This document shows positions 7,855 to 14,305 of a DNA stretch of 25,763 nt, piece after piece. The notes under the pieces are model-generated. The model ran no database searches and was not told the DNA's origin. It saw only the letters and a program-made list of their open reading frames with translations. Numbering within the stretch: the first letter of the stretch is position 1; every line of letters starts with the position of its first letter. A program made the translations under genes and the position numbers. This DNA comes from RYN-428 sp035695715 (GTDB lineage: Bacteria > Planctomycetota > Phycisphaerae > Tepidisphaerales > Tepidisphaeraceae): positions 1-25,763 of the forward strand of contig DASRRM010000078.1 of the NCBI GenBank assembly GCA_035695715.1, in the 5' to 3' direction.

Positions 7855-9765
7855 TCACCTCGCGCCGATGGTTTGCGCAATCCAGTCCAGATCTCCCGCC
7901 TGCTGACGCCTCACTTCTGCCGTGATGGTTGCGCCGGCGGAAGTCAGGGCGTTGATCACCAGCAATCGCAATACGCTGGCCAGCGGATGGCTGCTCGACT
8001 GCGCCAGGGCATTCTTTACCAGCGCATGCGCCAGGTTCAACACCACCTCATTTTGCGGCGGCTTGTTCTGGTCGAAATGCTGATCGATAAGCCGCTGAAA
8101 GCCGGATGGGATTTCCCCGGTTTTCTTGAGGCGCTCGAAGGTCTGCATCAGCTCGCGCTTTTCATTTAAAAACGCCATCACCGGCTGAGACGCGTCAAAT
8201 CTGGCGACGAAGATTTTCGCGCCGGTGCCGGAAAGAAACGCATCCCATGCCGCCGGCGCTTCGTGCATGTCGCGCATGCCCAGGACCGAACGCGCGAAGT
8301 TGGGAGATGACGGGCTGGCCGGGCGAACGGCCACTGGGCCGTCGGTATCCGGCGTCAATTGCGGCGAGGATGCATCGCCGGCCATCGCCGCCAGCAAACC
8401 CTCCTCGAAACTTCGCAAGGCATGCACGCATGGAACGGATTGCGATGCAAAAAGCGTGTTGGCCCACTGCTCCTGCCGACGGTCGCCGTTGTACCAGATC
8501 ACCCGCGCCGCCTCGGCTTCAAACACCGCGTCGGCCGGGCTTTTCGCCAGCACCTGGTCGAATGTCAGATCGCCCTGGCTGGTGGCAAAGGGATATGACT
8601 TTCGCAGGAGGTTTCGCAGCCGCACGTTGCTCAACGCCGCCCCCGCCAGGGTATATCGGTGCCAGTTGATGACACTTTCCAGCCGCTTGGGATCTTTTTC
8701 AGCGATCGCTTCGAAATGCTCGAAGAGAATATCCTCGAGCATATTGCGAACCTGATCGAATGCCCCGTCGCGGACGAGGTCTTCGCGGCTGGCGGTGGGC
8801 GCGCAGCCGTTGAGCTCCAAAACGCCGCGTACAAACGACGCCCAGGGCGGCAGCAGATTGCGGATGGAGCGCGAGATGACCATCCGCCGAACCGTCGCCG
8901 TCACGACCGCTTCGGAGGAAAAGCCCGGCGTTCGTTGCGGCGTGACATACAGCGTGCCGGCAATCGACGCGGGCGTTTCGCGGTGAATGGAAATGACATC
9001 CAGCGCGGTTTCTTGAAACAGGCTTTCCAATTCCAGCTCGATGGTTTCGCGGTCGGGCGTCGGATCGAACCACGCCGCGTTGATCACATTCACCCGGGCC
9101 GTGCTTCCGTTGAGATAAATCGGCAGCGGCAGGAAGTCGGCGTATTCCTTCACCGCCTCCTCGATCGCCTGCGGGCTTTTGGCGAGATTGGCGTACTTGG
9201 ACTTCAAATGCAGCGTGACGGACGTGCCGATCTGCGGCCGCACGCACCCGGCCATCTCCACATCAGAGCCGACGCCCGCCTCCCAGCGAACGCCTTCATC
9301 CTCGTCGCTTCCCACGCGGCGGGTTTCAACAACCAGCTTGTCGGCCAGCATGAACGCGCTGAATAAGCCGATACCAAACTGCCCGATCAGCGTCGACCCA
9401 TCGCCGCGCGCCCCGGCCAACGGAGCATCGGCCGGCGTTTCGCTGCTTCGCCCGGTCGACTTTTTGATCAGCCCGGTAATGCCAACCCCCAGCGTCCCGA
9501 GATACTTCTCCGCCTCGTCGGCGCTGAGGCCGATGCCATCGTCGGTGAAGGTGACGGTGCCGGCATCAGCGTCCTGCGCGATCTGGATTTTGCCTTTGAA
9601 CAGCAAATCGCCCTGCCGGCGGCGCATGATGCCGTCGTGGGCGTTTTGGATGAGCTCGCGAATGGGGGTGGTGGCCCTGCTGTAAAGCGATGACCCCATG
9701 ATCTCAATGATGCCCGCGATATCAACCTTGAAGGGAATGCGTCGTTGCCAGGAAGCTCTGCTCAT
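7855..9765 (-). CDS. HSP90-family (HtpG-like) ATPase, non-canonical subfamily
   Basis: A 636-residue cytosolic GHKL ATPase of HSP90 size. The N-terminal ATPase domain keeps the key elements: RELIQNAHDG at 36-45 (catalytic Glu37, Asn41), DDGIGL at 75-80, an ATP-lid loop at about 100-126 and GQFGIGLFSAFM at 128-139. The middle domain has FVRGVLELNG followed by TASRED with Arg327, the counterpart of the arginine that contacts ATP in HSP90. Substitutions such as ELIQNAHDG and DDGIGL, where HtpG typically has ELISNASDA and DNGIGM, set it apart from ordinary HtpG. The C terminus ends AQTIGAR and lacks the MEEVD tail by which eukaryotic HSP90 binds TPR co-chaperones. The next gene encodes a giant TPR protein, so the two are likely a functional pair. 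I recall a bacterial HSP90-like subgroup with similar architecture, but no defined client. Confidence 0.93.
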   Translation of the reverse strand: MSRASWQRRIPFKVDIAGIIEIMGSSLYSRATTPIRELIQNAHDGIMRRRQGDLLFKGKIQIAQDADAGTVTFTDDGIGLSADEAEKYLGTLGVGITGLIKKSTGRSSETPADAPLAGARGDGSTLIGQFGIGLFSAFMLADKLVVETRRVGSDEDEGVRWEAGVGSDVEMAGCVRPQIGTSVTLHLKSKYANLAKSPQAIEEAVKEYADFLPLPIYLNGSTARVNVINAAWFDPTPDRETIELELESLFQETALDVISIHRETPASIAGTLYVTPQRTPGFSSEAVVTATVRRMVISRSIRNLLPPWASFVRGVLELNGCAPTASREDLVRDGAFDQVRNMLEDILFEHFEAIAEKDPKRLESVINWHRYTLAGAALSNVRLRNLLRKSYPFATSQGDLTFDQVLAKSPADAVFEAEAARVIWYNGDRRQEQWANTLFASQSVPCVHALRSFEEGLLAAMAGDASSPQLTPDTDGPVAVRPASPSSPNFARSVLGMRDMHEAPAAWDAFLSGTGAKIFVARFDASQPVMAFLNEKRELMQTFERLKKTGEIPSGFQRLIDQHFDQNKPPQNEVVLNLAHALVKNALAQSSSHPLASVLRLLVINALTSAGATITAEVRRQQAGDLDWIAQTIGAR

Positions 9766-10053
9766 GCGACTACCTTTTTCTCCGTGTCCTGCAAATGCCA
9801 GCGACTAATCTGCCGGGGAGGAATCCTGTCCCCCCGAATGTGTGGCGCTGATTATGTCATATGGGCGGCGAGCGGGAAAGTGCAATGCACGGCTCATATC
9901 GCCTCGTCCCGCGGATCGCGCGATTTCTGCGCTCATTATGAAAATGATTGCAGATTTTAAGCGCATCGGCTCTCCCGTCCGTGTTGTAATTTACCCAAAG
10001 TTGCAGTCACGTCTGGCACGCACGGATGGCACAACTTCGTAAGGAGACCCAGC

Positions 10054-10272
10054 ATGCAGGTCCAATCCCACAGAATCCCTCATATATCGCATCCACTGCC
10101 GCAGGAAATTTGTGCCCAGTGCGGGCACCCGATCGGAAAGAGAGAGACGCCGCGAATCTGGCGAGACACGGTCGTGTGTCCTTTGTGCCACGAGATGCTG
10201 CAGGACCAGCAGTTGATTTTTCGCGCCTTTGGCAAGGCTGTTTCGGGATCGCCAGTTTCCCCGCGAGCGTAA
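10054..10272 (+). CDS. small zinc-ribbon protein (copy 1)
   Basis: A 72-residue protein with an AAGGAG site at 10041-10046 before its ATG. Two CxxC knuckles (ICAQCGHPIG and VVCPLCHEML) 23 residues apart form a probable single treble-clef or rubredoxin-like zinc site. It is a paralogue of the next gene: both have CxxCG-x-PIG, an ETP-x-x-W element and a closing VC-x-x-C. No DNA-binding or catalytic motif beyond the cysteines can be seen, so a role as small adaptor or regulator is a guess. It diverges from the HSP90-like gene across a 288-base gap that holds the promoters and an imperfect GC-rich hairpin near 9812-9834 but no other gene. Confidence 0.75.
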   Translation: MQVQSHRIPHISHPLPQEICAQCGHPIGKRETPRIWRDTVVCPLCHEMLQDQQLIFRAFGKAVSGSPVSPRA

Positions 10273-10412
10273 GGCAATCGCGGTGCGTCACGCCGATTCA
10301 TTTTGTCGGCATGGTATTTGGCTGCGAGTCCTCGCCCGGCATGGTGTGATGCCAAGCGTGGGAAAGACAGGACATATGGGCGAATGGCATTGTGTTTGCA
10401 ATGCCGACGATC

Positions 10413-10634
10413 ATGACTCTCTATCCTGATCATCACATTAATTATCAATTGCCCCTGGTGGCTTGTTCGAATTGCGGGAATCCCATCGGCATTCACGAGA
10501 CCCCGCAATTATGGTGTGGCACCACCATGGTCTGTTCCGTCTGTTATGAGAAATTGCAGGGAAGGCAGATGAAGAGCCGGGCATTTGGCAGTGCTGCGGC
10601 CGGCTTGAATGAAGCGCGATTTGCAACTCGGTAA
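10413..10634 (+). CDS. small zinc-ribbon protein (copy 2)
   Basis: A 73-residue protein starting at the ATG at 10413; GTG 10392 and ATG 10401 are in-frame alternatives. I chose 10413 because it gives the same N-terminal length as the paralogue upstream. The cysteine pairs are VACSNCGNPIG and MVCSVCYEKL with ETPQLW between them, so it is a tandem duplicate of the gene at 10054, diverged in its N- and C-terminal tails. No good ribosome site is visible, which lowers confidence in the start but not in the protein. Repeat DNA starts 13 bases after its stop. Confidence 0.65.
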   Translation: MTLYPDHHINYQLPLVACSNCGNPIGIHETPQLWCGTTMVCSVCYEKLQGRQMKSRAFGSAAAGLNEARFATR

Positions 10635-10646
10635 ACGTAGGGAAAG

Positions 10647-10750
10647 TGAACGCCAAGACGCCGAGGACGCCAAGGAAAACCGCCAGGAGCAAAGCGGGGT
10701 TTTCCTCTTTGATTCAAACTTGGCGTTTTGGCGTTCAATCCATTTTGTTA
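10647..10750. repeat. palindromic MITE-like repeat, family A, copy 1
   Basis: Begins TGAACGCCAAGACGCC and ends with the near inverse TTGGCGTTTTGGCGTTCA plus an ATCCATTTTGTTA flank. The same ends and flank are found in the two copies at 16.47-16.86 kb. The centre differs between copies, so what is conserved is the terminal inverted repeat. It contains no gene. Confidence 0.8.
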
Positions 10751-10786
10751 TGAGGAGCGCTTGAGGACTTCCGGCTTTCGGGCGTT

Positions 10787-11326
10787 TCATCCGGCCTTTG
10801 CCACATGGATTGTCACTACCTGCCGCACCCATCTTACCGGCCGGGAGTCGTGGGGAACGATCAGGCGGAGCGGCCCTTCCTTCGCATCGAGCGGCTTTCC
10901 ATCGTGCCGATCCACCAGAATAATCTTCCGGCCCGTCAATTTTTCGTCGAGTTCCGCCACTGAAAACACGCACTTGTATCCATCAGCGGCTTCGACGATG
11001 ACGTACATCGACAGCGCCGGGTTTGGGCCATGGCCTGTTCCCAGTGAAACGCCCGCCGCGCTAAGCAACGTATCCATCGCCACCCCGGAATCGACGACTT
11101 CCTTCCCTTCGCGGTCCTTCACTTTTAATTCTTCATGCGTCATCGCGGCCAAGGCGTCGGCGGTCAGGTTTTCGACGTGGGCAACCTCGCCGCTGATCTG
11201 TAGAAGTGTGCCGGCGGGCCGGGTTGTCGCGCCAGGTGCGGGCGGCGCGGCGTTGGCCGGTTTTCCCAACGCGCATAACAGCAACACAATCCCGAGGCGA
11301 AGCCGAGGCATGTAAAATCGATTCAT
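10787..11326 (-). CDS. exported molybdopterin-oxidoreductase-like domain protein
   Basis: A 179-residue protein from the ATG at 11326, chosen over the in-frame ATG at 11359 because a GGAG site and a good signal peptide follow it (MNRFYMPRLRLGIVLLLCALGKPANA, cut before APPAPG). The mature part looks like the SUOX-type molybdopterin-binding fold: SGEVAHVENLTADALAAM, GVAMDTLLSAAGVS, ADGYKCVFSVAELDE, GPLRLIVPHDSRPVRWVRQV. It lacks the cysteine that ligates molybdenum in sulfite-oxidase enzymes, as far as I can see, and is shorter than a full enzyme, so it may bind rather than catalyse. It follows ModE and Mop genes, and an operator of ModE type lies 43 bases before its start, which supports a molybdenum-linked role in the periplasm. 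Confidence 0.8.
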   Translation of the reverse strand: MNRFYMPRLRLGIVLLLCALGKPANAAPPAPGATTRPAGTLLQISGEVAHVENLTADALAAMTHEELKVKDREGKEVVDSGVAMDTLLSAAGVSLGTGHGPNPALSMYVIVEAADGYKCVFSVAELDEKLTGRKIILVDRHDGKPLDAKEGPLRLIVPHDSRPVRWVRQVVTIHVAKAG

Positions 11327-11368
11327 CGTGGAATTCTCCGCGCCAGGCGTGAAATACATATGGCGAAT

Positions 11369-11392
11369 CGTTGTATAATTGATTATACAACG
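11369..11392. promoter_or_regulatory. ModE-type operator (perfect 10-bp inverted repeat)
   Basis: CGTTGTATAA at 11369-11378 and its exact inverse TTATACAACG at 11383-11392, separated by four bases. The E. coli ModE operator has the same pattern of CGTTATAT-like half-sites facing each other. It lies between the ModE-type gene and the exported molybdopterin-type gene on the minus strand, 43 bases before the latter's start. Read leftward, it contains TATAAT, so a bound repressor could cover a -10 element. Confidence 0.85.
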
Positions 11393-11404
11393 GGTTAATA
11401 AGAA

Positions 11405-11770
11405 TCATGGCATCGGCTCAAACGGATCCCCGGCCTGGTCAAGCAAATGCTCGATCTGCAATTGCAAGTCACGATAAACGCGAAGGACGTGATGGCCCAG
11501 TTCCGTAAGCCGGGCGCCGCCGCCTTTATGGCCGCCGGTGGCGGTGATCACCAGCGGCGTCGGCCAGCCCTTGTTGACCGAATCGAGCAACATCCACGCC
11601 CGGCGATAGCTGAAGCGAAGCTGCCGGGCCGCCTGCGAAAGGCTGCCGGTCGCATCGATCTGCGTGAGCAGATCGGCACTGGCCTCGCTTAGTGCAGGCT
11701 TGCCGTTGCATTCGACCCAGACCTGGGCGCGAAGCGCGCGTGGCGGAAGTTTGCTGGATTGGCGAGGCAT
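11405..11770 (-). CDS. modE: ModE-type winged-helix regulator (DNA-binding domain only)
   Basis: A 121-residue protein matching only the N-terminal DNA-binding half of ModE: LLTQIDATGSLSQAARQLRF (helix-turn-helix), SYRRAWMLLDSVN, PLVITATGGHKGGGARLTELG and a final dimerising helix VLRVYRDLQLQIEHLL. E. coli ModE carries two C-terminal Mop domains that bind molybdate; here these are absent and a separate single Mop gene ends five bases upstream. An AAGG site lies in the end of that gene. It should bind the operator at 11369-11392. The molybdate signal is presumably supplied by the separate Mop protein, an inference from context. Confidence 0.9.
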   Translation of the reverse strand: MPRQSSKLPPRALRAQVWVECNGKPALSEASADLLTQIDATGSLSQAARQLRFSYRRAWMLLDSVNKGWPTPLVITATGGHKGGGARLTELGHHVLRVYRDLQLQIEHLLDQAGDPFEPMP

Positions 11771-11775
11771 GCTGT

Positions 11776-12003
11776 TCAGCCTTCATCGCCCGGCAGATCG
11801 GTGGAAATCATGACCTCCGTCGACTTGACGATGGCCACGACCGCGCTCCCCTTCTTCAGCTTCAGTCGCTTGGCGGATGAAGCGCTGATGAGGGAGACGA
11901 TCTGGTGTCCGCCGCCGATGTCGACGATGACTTCGCTCATCACCGACCCGGTTTTGACGGAGAGGGCTTTGCCAATGAACTGATTGCGCGCGCTGAGTGC
12001 CAT
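11776..12003 (-). CDS. mop: single-domain Mop/TOBE molybdate-binding protein (molbindin)
   Basis: A 75-residue protein from the ATG at 12003 (MALSARNQFIGKALSVKTG); the longer reading from 12045 is less likely since molbindins start with such an S-A-R-N-x-x-x-G motif. The Mop pattern SARNQFIGKA, then VDIGGGHQIVSLIS and KGSAVVAIVKSTEVMIS, is complete. Molbindins bind molybdate or tungstate in oligomers and act as store or sensor. The stop is five bases before the ModE-type gene, so the two form an operon with the exported protein. It diverges from modA over a 53-base gap. Confidence 0.9.
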   Translation of the reverse strand: MALSARNQFIGKALSVKTGSVMSEVIVDIGGGHQIVSLISASSAKRLKLKKGSAVVAIVKSTEVMISTDLPGDEG

Positions 12004-12056
12004 AGGAACGCGATTGTCGCCGCGGATGGGCAGATGAGCAAACAACTGGAGAATTC

Positions 12057-12884
12057 ATGCGAAAATACCTCACACTCGTTCTCCTTCTTGTTGCCAGCAC
12101 CTTAAGCCAGGGCTGCAAGCATAAATCGCCCGTCAATTCGCCATCGCAGCGGGTGACGCTGGATGTTTTTGCCGCCGCCTCGCTTACCGAATCGTTCAGC
12201 GAGATCGGAAGGAAATTCGAGGCCGCCCATCCCGGCGTTACTGTCACATTTAACTTCGCCGGTTCGCAGCAGCTTCGCGAGCAACTCGCCCACGGCGCAC
12301 CGGCGGACGTTTTCGCATCGGCCAACACCAAGGAGATGAATTCCGCCCGAAGTGCTTCGCTGGTCGATGCCAAATCGGTGCGCGTCTTCGCCCGCAATCG
12401 CCTGATCGTCATTTTCCCGAAGAACACGCTCATGCCGATCGCCTCGCTGGCCGACCTGGCGAGAAAAGGCCTGCACCTGGACGTTGCCGACCCGGCGGTG
12501 CCGGTCGGCAAGTACACCCTGCAGATGCTCGACAAGATGAACAAAGATCCCTCCTTCGGCCCGGGCTTCAAAACCCGGGTGCTGGCGAATGTGGTCTCGC
12601 GTGAGGAGAACGTGAAATCAGTGGCCGCCAAAGTGCGTTTGGGCGAAGCTGATGCCGGCGTGGTTTACGTCACCGATGTAACGCCGGACGCATCGAAGGA
12701 GATTTCATCGTTGGAAATCCCCGATGCGTTCAATCAGGTCGCCGAGTATCCGATTGCCGTGACGGCCAAGTCGCCACACGCGCAGCTTGCCGGGCAATTC
12801 ACCGATTTCGTACTGTCGCCGCAAGGCCAGGCGGCGCTGCACGCCCGCGGGTTTCTTCCCGCCGCCGCGGATTCAAAGCCCTGA
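12057..12884 (+). CDS. modA: molybdate-binding lipoprotein ModA
   Basis: A 275-residue periplasmic binding protein of the ABC molybdate transporter. The N terminus is a lipoprotein signal with the lipobox LSQGC (Cys20), so it is membrane anchored. The ModA hallmarks follow: VFAAASLTESFSEIG, FNFAGSQQLREQL, GAPADVFASANTKEM, and further on DPAVPVGKYTLQML and GEADAGVVYVTDV, all oxyanion-binding regions. The ATG has GGAG at 12048-12051. No ModB or ModC gene follows; the next gene, 370 bases on, is unrelated. The permease and ATPase must lie elsewhere or be supplied by a related system. It diverges from the Mop/ModE operon. Confidence 0.95.
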   Translation: MRKYLTLVLLLVASTLSQGCKHKSPVNSPSQRVTLDVFAAASLTESFSEIGRKFEAAHPGVTVTFNFAGSQQLREQLAHGAPADVFASANTKEMNSARSASLVDAKSVRVFARNRLIVIFPKNTLMPIASLADLARKGLHLDVADPAVPVGKYTLQMLDKMNKDPSFGPGFKTRVLANVVSREENVKSVAAKVRLGEADAGVVYVTDVTPDASKEISSLEIPDAFNQVAEYPIAVTAKSPHAQLAGQFTDFVLSPQGQAALHARGFLPAAADSKP

Positions 12885-12975
12885 AGTTTTGGCAGACATG
12901 CGCAATGACTTTTGCTGCTGAATTCGCCTTTACATAGCAAATGTCCCGTCAGACTTTGCAGTTTTCGTTTCGCTT

Positions 12976-13012
12976 CACGCCGGGACCTCGCTTTCAGCTC
13001 GTACCCGGCGTG
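12976..13012. repeat. palindrome in the 369-base gap between modA and the gene at 13254
   Basis: CACGCCGGG at 12976-12984 faces its exact inverse CCCGGCGTG at 13004-13012 across 19 bases. The rest of the gap (12885-13253) has further GC-rich degenerate sequence, with no credible gene or promoter that I can see. The hairpin could end modA transcription but lacks a U-tract. Confidence 0.55.
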
Positions 13013-13253
13013 CAGCAACCCTTCGCGCAGAGGCCCCGGATGCTTCGCTGACCTCGCTATCGCTGCTAAGCGGCGTGGGCAATCCTTCGCTCAGGAGGTT
13101 GTTGTCCGCGCGAAACGCAATAAATACCTTTGGAACTTAACGCGAGCCTCTTCGTCCATGAACCGGGTTTGGCTCGATTTTCAGATGCGCACCGCAGGTC
13201 TCGCCGGCGCGTCGGGCCAAGCCGCTGCAATACACCTCCACCCAGGAATGGTC

Positions 13254-13775
13254 ATGAAAAAAGCTCCACTTTTCCTTGCGGCAATCCTCCTTTTTGCGAT
13301 TTCTTCCTCCGTATATGCCTTGTATTCGGTGTCCGACAGTGGAACCTGGCCCAAGGCCTGGCCGGCGGAACTGGAGCCGTTGCGAAAGCAATCGCGGACG
13401 CTGGTCGGTCCGATGGTGGAACAATCTCATTATGAGATCCCCTTCACCAAGCGCGAGGAATTCGAGGCGGCGTGGCCGTTTCTCCTGAAGGTCAAGAGCA
13501 AGGGCGCTCCGATCATTCTGGTGCGCGGGCCGAAGACCGATTTCTTCGAGGTCAAGCCGGCAGGTGTTCTGATTCACTCGCCGCCGGCCAACATTGACAG
13601 AAAGATAAGTCCCGAGGCGCCGATTCCCGGCGTAAGCAACGTGCGAGAGCGCTGGATGAACACGACCTATTTCGAGCTGGTTGTCGATGGAAACATCGTT
13701 GACCTGAACCGCATTCCCCTGCCGCCATACACGCCGATTATTGACGAGCGGTTCAAGGAAGTGCCGAAGAAATAG
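13254..13775 (+). CDS. exported protein of unknown function
   Basis: A 173-residue protein starting at ATG 13254 with AGGA at 13244-13247; the ATG at 13248 is two codons earlier. Its N terminus MKKAPLFLAAILLFAISSSVYA is a clear signal peptide cut after VYA. The mature part reads WPKAWPAELEPLRKQSRTLVGP, then FTKREEFEAAWPFLLKVKSKGAPIILVRGP and PIPGVSNVRERWMNTTYFEL. I recall close relatives in planctomycete genomes, all uncharacterised. No cysteine, catalytic motif or membrane anchor is seen. It sits alone, between modA and the threonine attenuator, and its transcription probably ends before or in the attenuator. Confidence 0.8.
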   Translation: MKKAPLFLAAILLFAISSSVYALYSVSDSGTWPKAWPAELEPLRKQSRTLVGPMVEQSHYEIPFTKREEFEAAWPFLLKVKSKGAPIILVRGPKTDFFEVKPAGVLIHSPPANIDRKISPEAPIPGVSNVRERWMNTTYFELVVDGNIVDLNRIPLPPYTPIIDERFKEVPKK

Positions 13776-13799
13776 CATGGCGCTCGCCTCCGATGGCCG

Positions 13800-13828
13800 T
13801 TGCTGCCATGGCGGGTGGCGCGTATAGT
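13800..13828 (+). promoter_or_regulatory. sigma70-type promoter of the thrS leader
   Basis: TTGCTG at 13800-13805 and TATAGT at 13823-13828 with 17 bases between them. Transcription would start near 13835, immediately before the leader peptide start at 13838 or 13841, so the leader peptide would have almost no 5' untranslated region. Confidence 0.6.
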
Positions 13829-13840
13829 TATGCACGCATG

Positions 13841-13900
13841 ATGAATCGAAGCACAATTGCCACGACGCAAACCACAACGACCCGATTTCCCGGGCGGTGA
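13841..13900 (+). CDS. threonine-rich leader peptide of the thrS attenuator
   Basis: A 19-codon frame, ATG to TGA, reading MNRSTIATTQTTTTRFPGR; an in-frame ATG one codon earlier is also possible. Seven of 19 codons are Thr, with four in a row (ACC ACA ACG ACC, 13871-13882). The composition is like that of ThrL of E. coli but the sequence is unrelated. The Thr run overlaps the 5' arm of the first hairpin, and the TGA lies in the bulge of the alternative helix, exactly the layout of ribosome-mediated attenuators. No Shine-Dalgarno precedes it, which fits a leaderless transcript from the promoter at 13800-13828. It is too short to be trusted as a protein; it is called on its regulatory geometry. 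Confidence 0.75.
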   Translation: MNRSTIATTQTTTTRFPGR

Positions 13901-13959
13901 TTGGGTCGTCATGACATTCAGAAGACGAGCAACCGTCCGGCATGCGGGGCGGTTTTTTT
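13877..13959 (+). promoter_or_regulatory. transcription attenuator: pause hairpin, antiterminator and terminator
   Basis: Three helices compete. 1:2 pause hairpin: 13877-13886 with 13900-13909, ten pairs including one G-U. 2:3 antiterminator: 13890-13897 with 13933-13940 (eight pairs, one G-U), 13901-13903 with 13930-13932, and 13906-13910 with 13924-13928, 16 pairs in all. 3:4 terminator: 13931-13938 with 13947-13954, eight pairs including one G-U, and a run of seven T. 2:3 shares bases with both others. A ribosome stalled on the Thr codons would cover strand 1 and free strand 2 to pair with 3, so the terminator fails to form. Confidence 0.8.
13931..13959 (+). terminator. attenuator terminator upstream of the PTH2-like gene and thrS
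   Basis: AACCGTCC pairs with GGGCGGTT around an eight-base loop, followed by T7 at 13953-13959. It lies 35 bases before the PTH2-like start. It could also end read-through from the gene at 13254. Confidence 0.8.
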
Positions 13960-13994
13960 GTCGCTTGGTCTACGCTGGCGGGAAAGGGCGATCC

Positions 13995-14297
13995 ATGAAA
14001 ATGTACATTCTGGTCCGGGAAAGCGTTCCGCTTGGTTTTGCGATGGTAGGCGTTGCCCACGCGTCGATGGCAGCATATATAAAATTCGCAGATGATGCTG
14101 CAGTAAAGCAGTGGATCTCCGGGCCGTTCTATAAGGCCGTCTGTCGCGTCAGCGATGTTCAGTTTGACGAAGCGAAGGCTTGCCCGGACCATGTGATCAT
14201 CACGGAATCTGCCCTTGGCGGGCAGGAGACGGTGCTGGCGTTTAAGCCGCGTGAGGTTTGGCCGAAGAGTTTCAAATTCTTTTCACTGTATCGCTGA
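13995..14297 (+). CDS. PTH2-fold (peptidyl-tRNA hydrolase 2-like) protein
   Basis: A 100-residue protein from ATG 13995 with GGAAAGGG at 13981-13988. MKMYILVRESVPLGFAMVGVAHASMAAY resembles the first strand and helix of the PTH2 family (KMV-VVR, then AHA), including the His of the AHAS site. The ending, HVIITESALGGQETVLAFKP, resembles the PTH2 third strand region. It is shorter than archaeal PTH2 (about 115-120) and the middle is divergent, so a fold-level call only. PTH2 enzymes release peptidyl-tRNA or act on mischarged tRNA. It is the first gene after the Thr attenuator and ends eight bases before thrS, so co-expression with threonyl-tRNA synthetase is likely. Confidence 0.8.
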   Translation: MKMYILVRESVPLGFAMVGVAHASMAAYIKFADDAAVKQWISGPFYKAVCRVSDVQFDEAKACPDHVIITESALGGQETVLAFKPREVWPKSFKFFSLYR

Positions 14298-14305
14298 GGG
14301 CAATC

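Noticed and set aside
3922..9765. The HSP90-TPR region as a known anti-phage island
   Set aside because: No nuclease, integrase, methyltransferase or other defence gene is near; defence is left only as a hypothesis.
12004..12056. A second ModE operator between mop and modA
   Set aside because: I found no inverted CGTTATAT-like halves in the 53-base gap.
13841..13960. T-box riboswitch in the thrS leader
   Set aside because: No T-box sequence or Stem I elements can be seen, and the Thr codon-rich reading frame fits a leader peptide instead.
13857..14297. A longer start for the PTH2-like gene through the attenuator
   Set aside because: It would translate both hairpins and the T7 run; the ATG at 13995 has a good ribosome site and gives the family N terminus.
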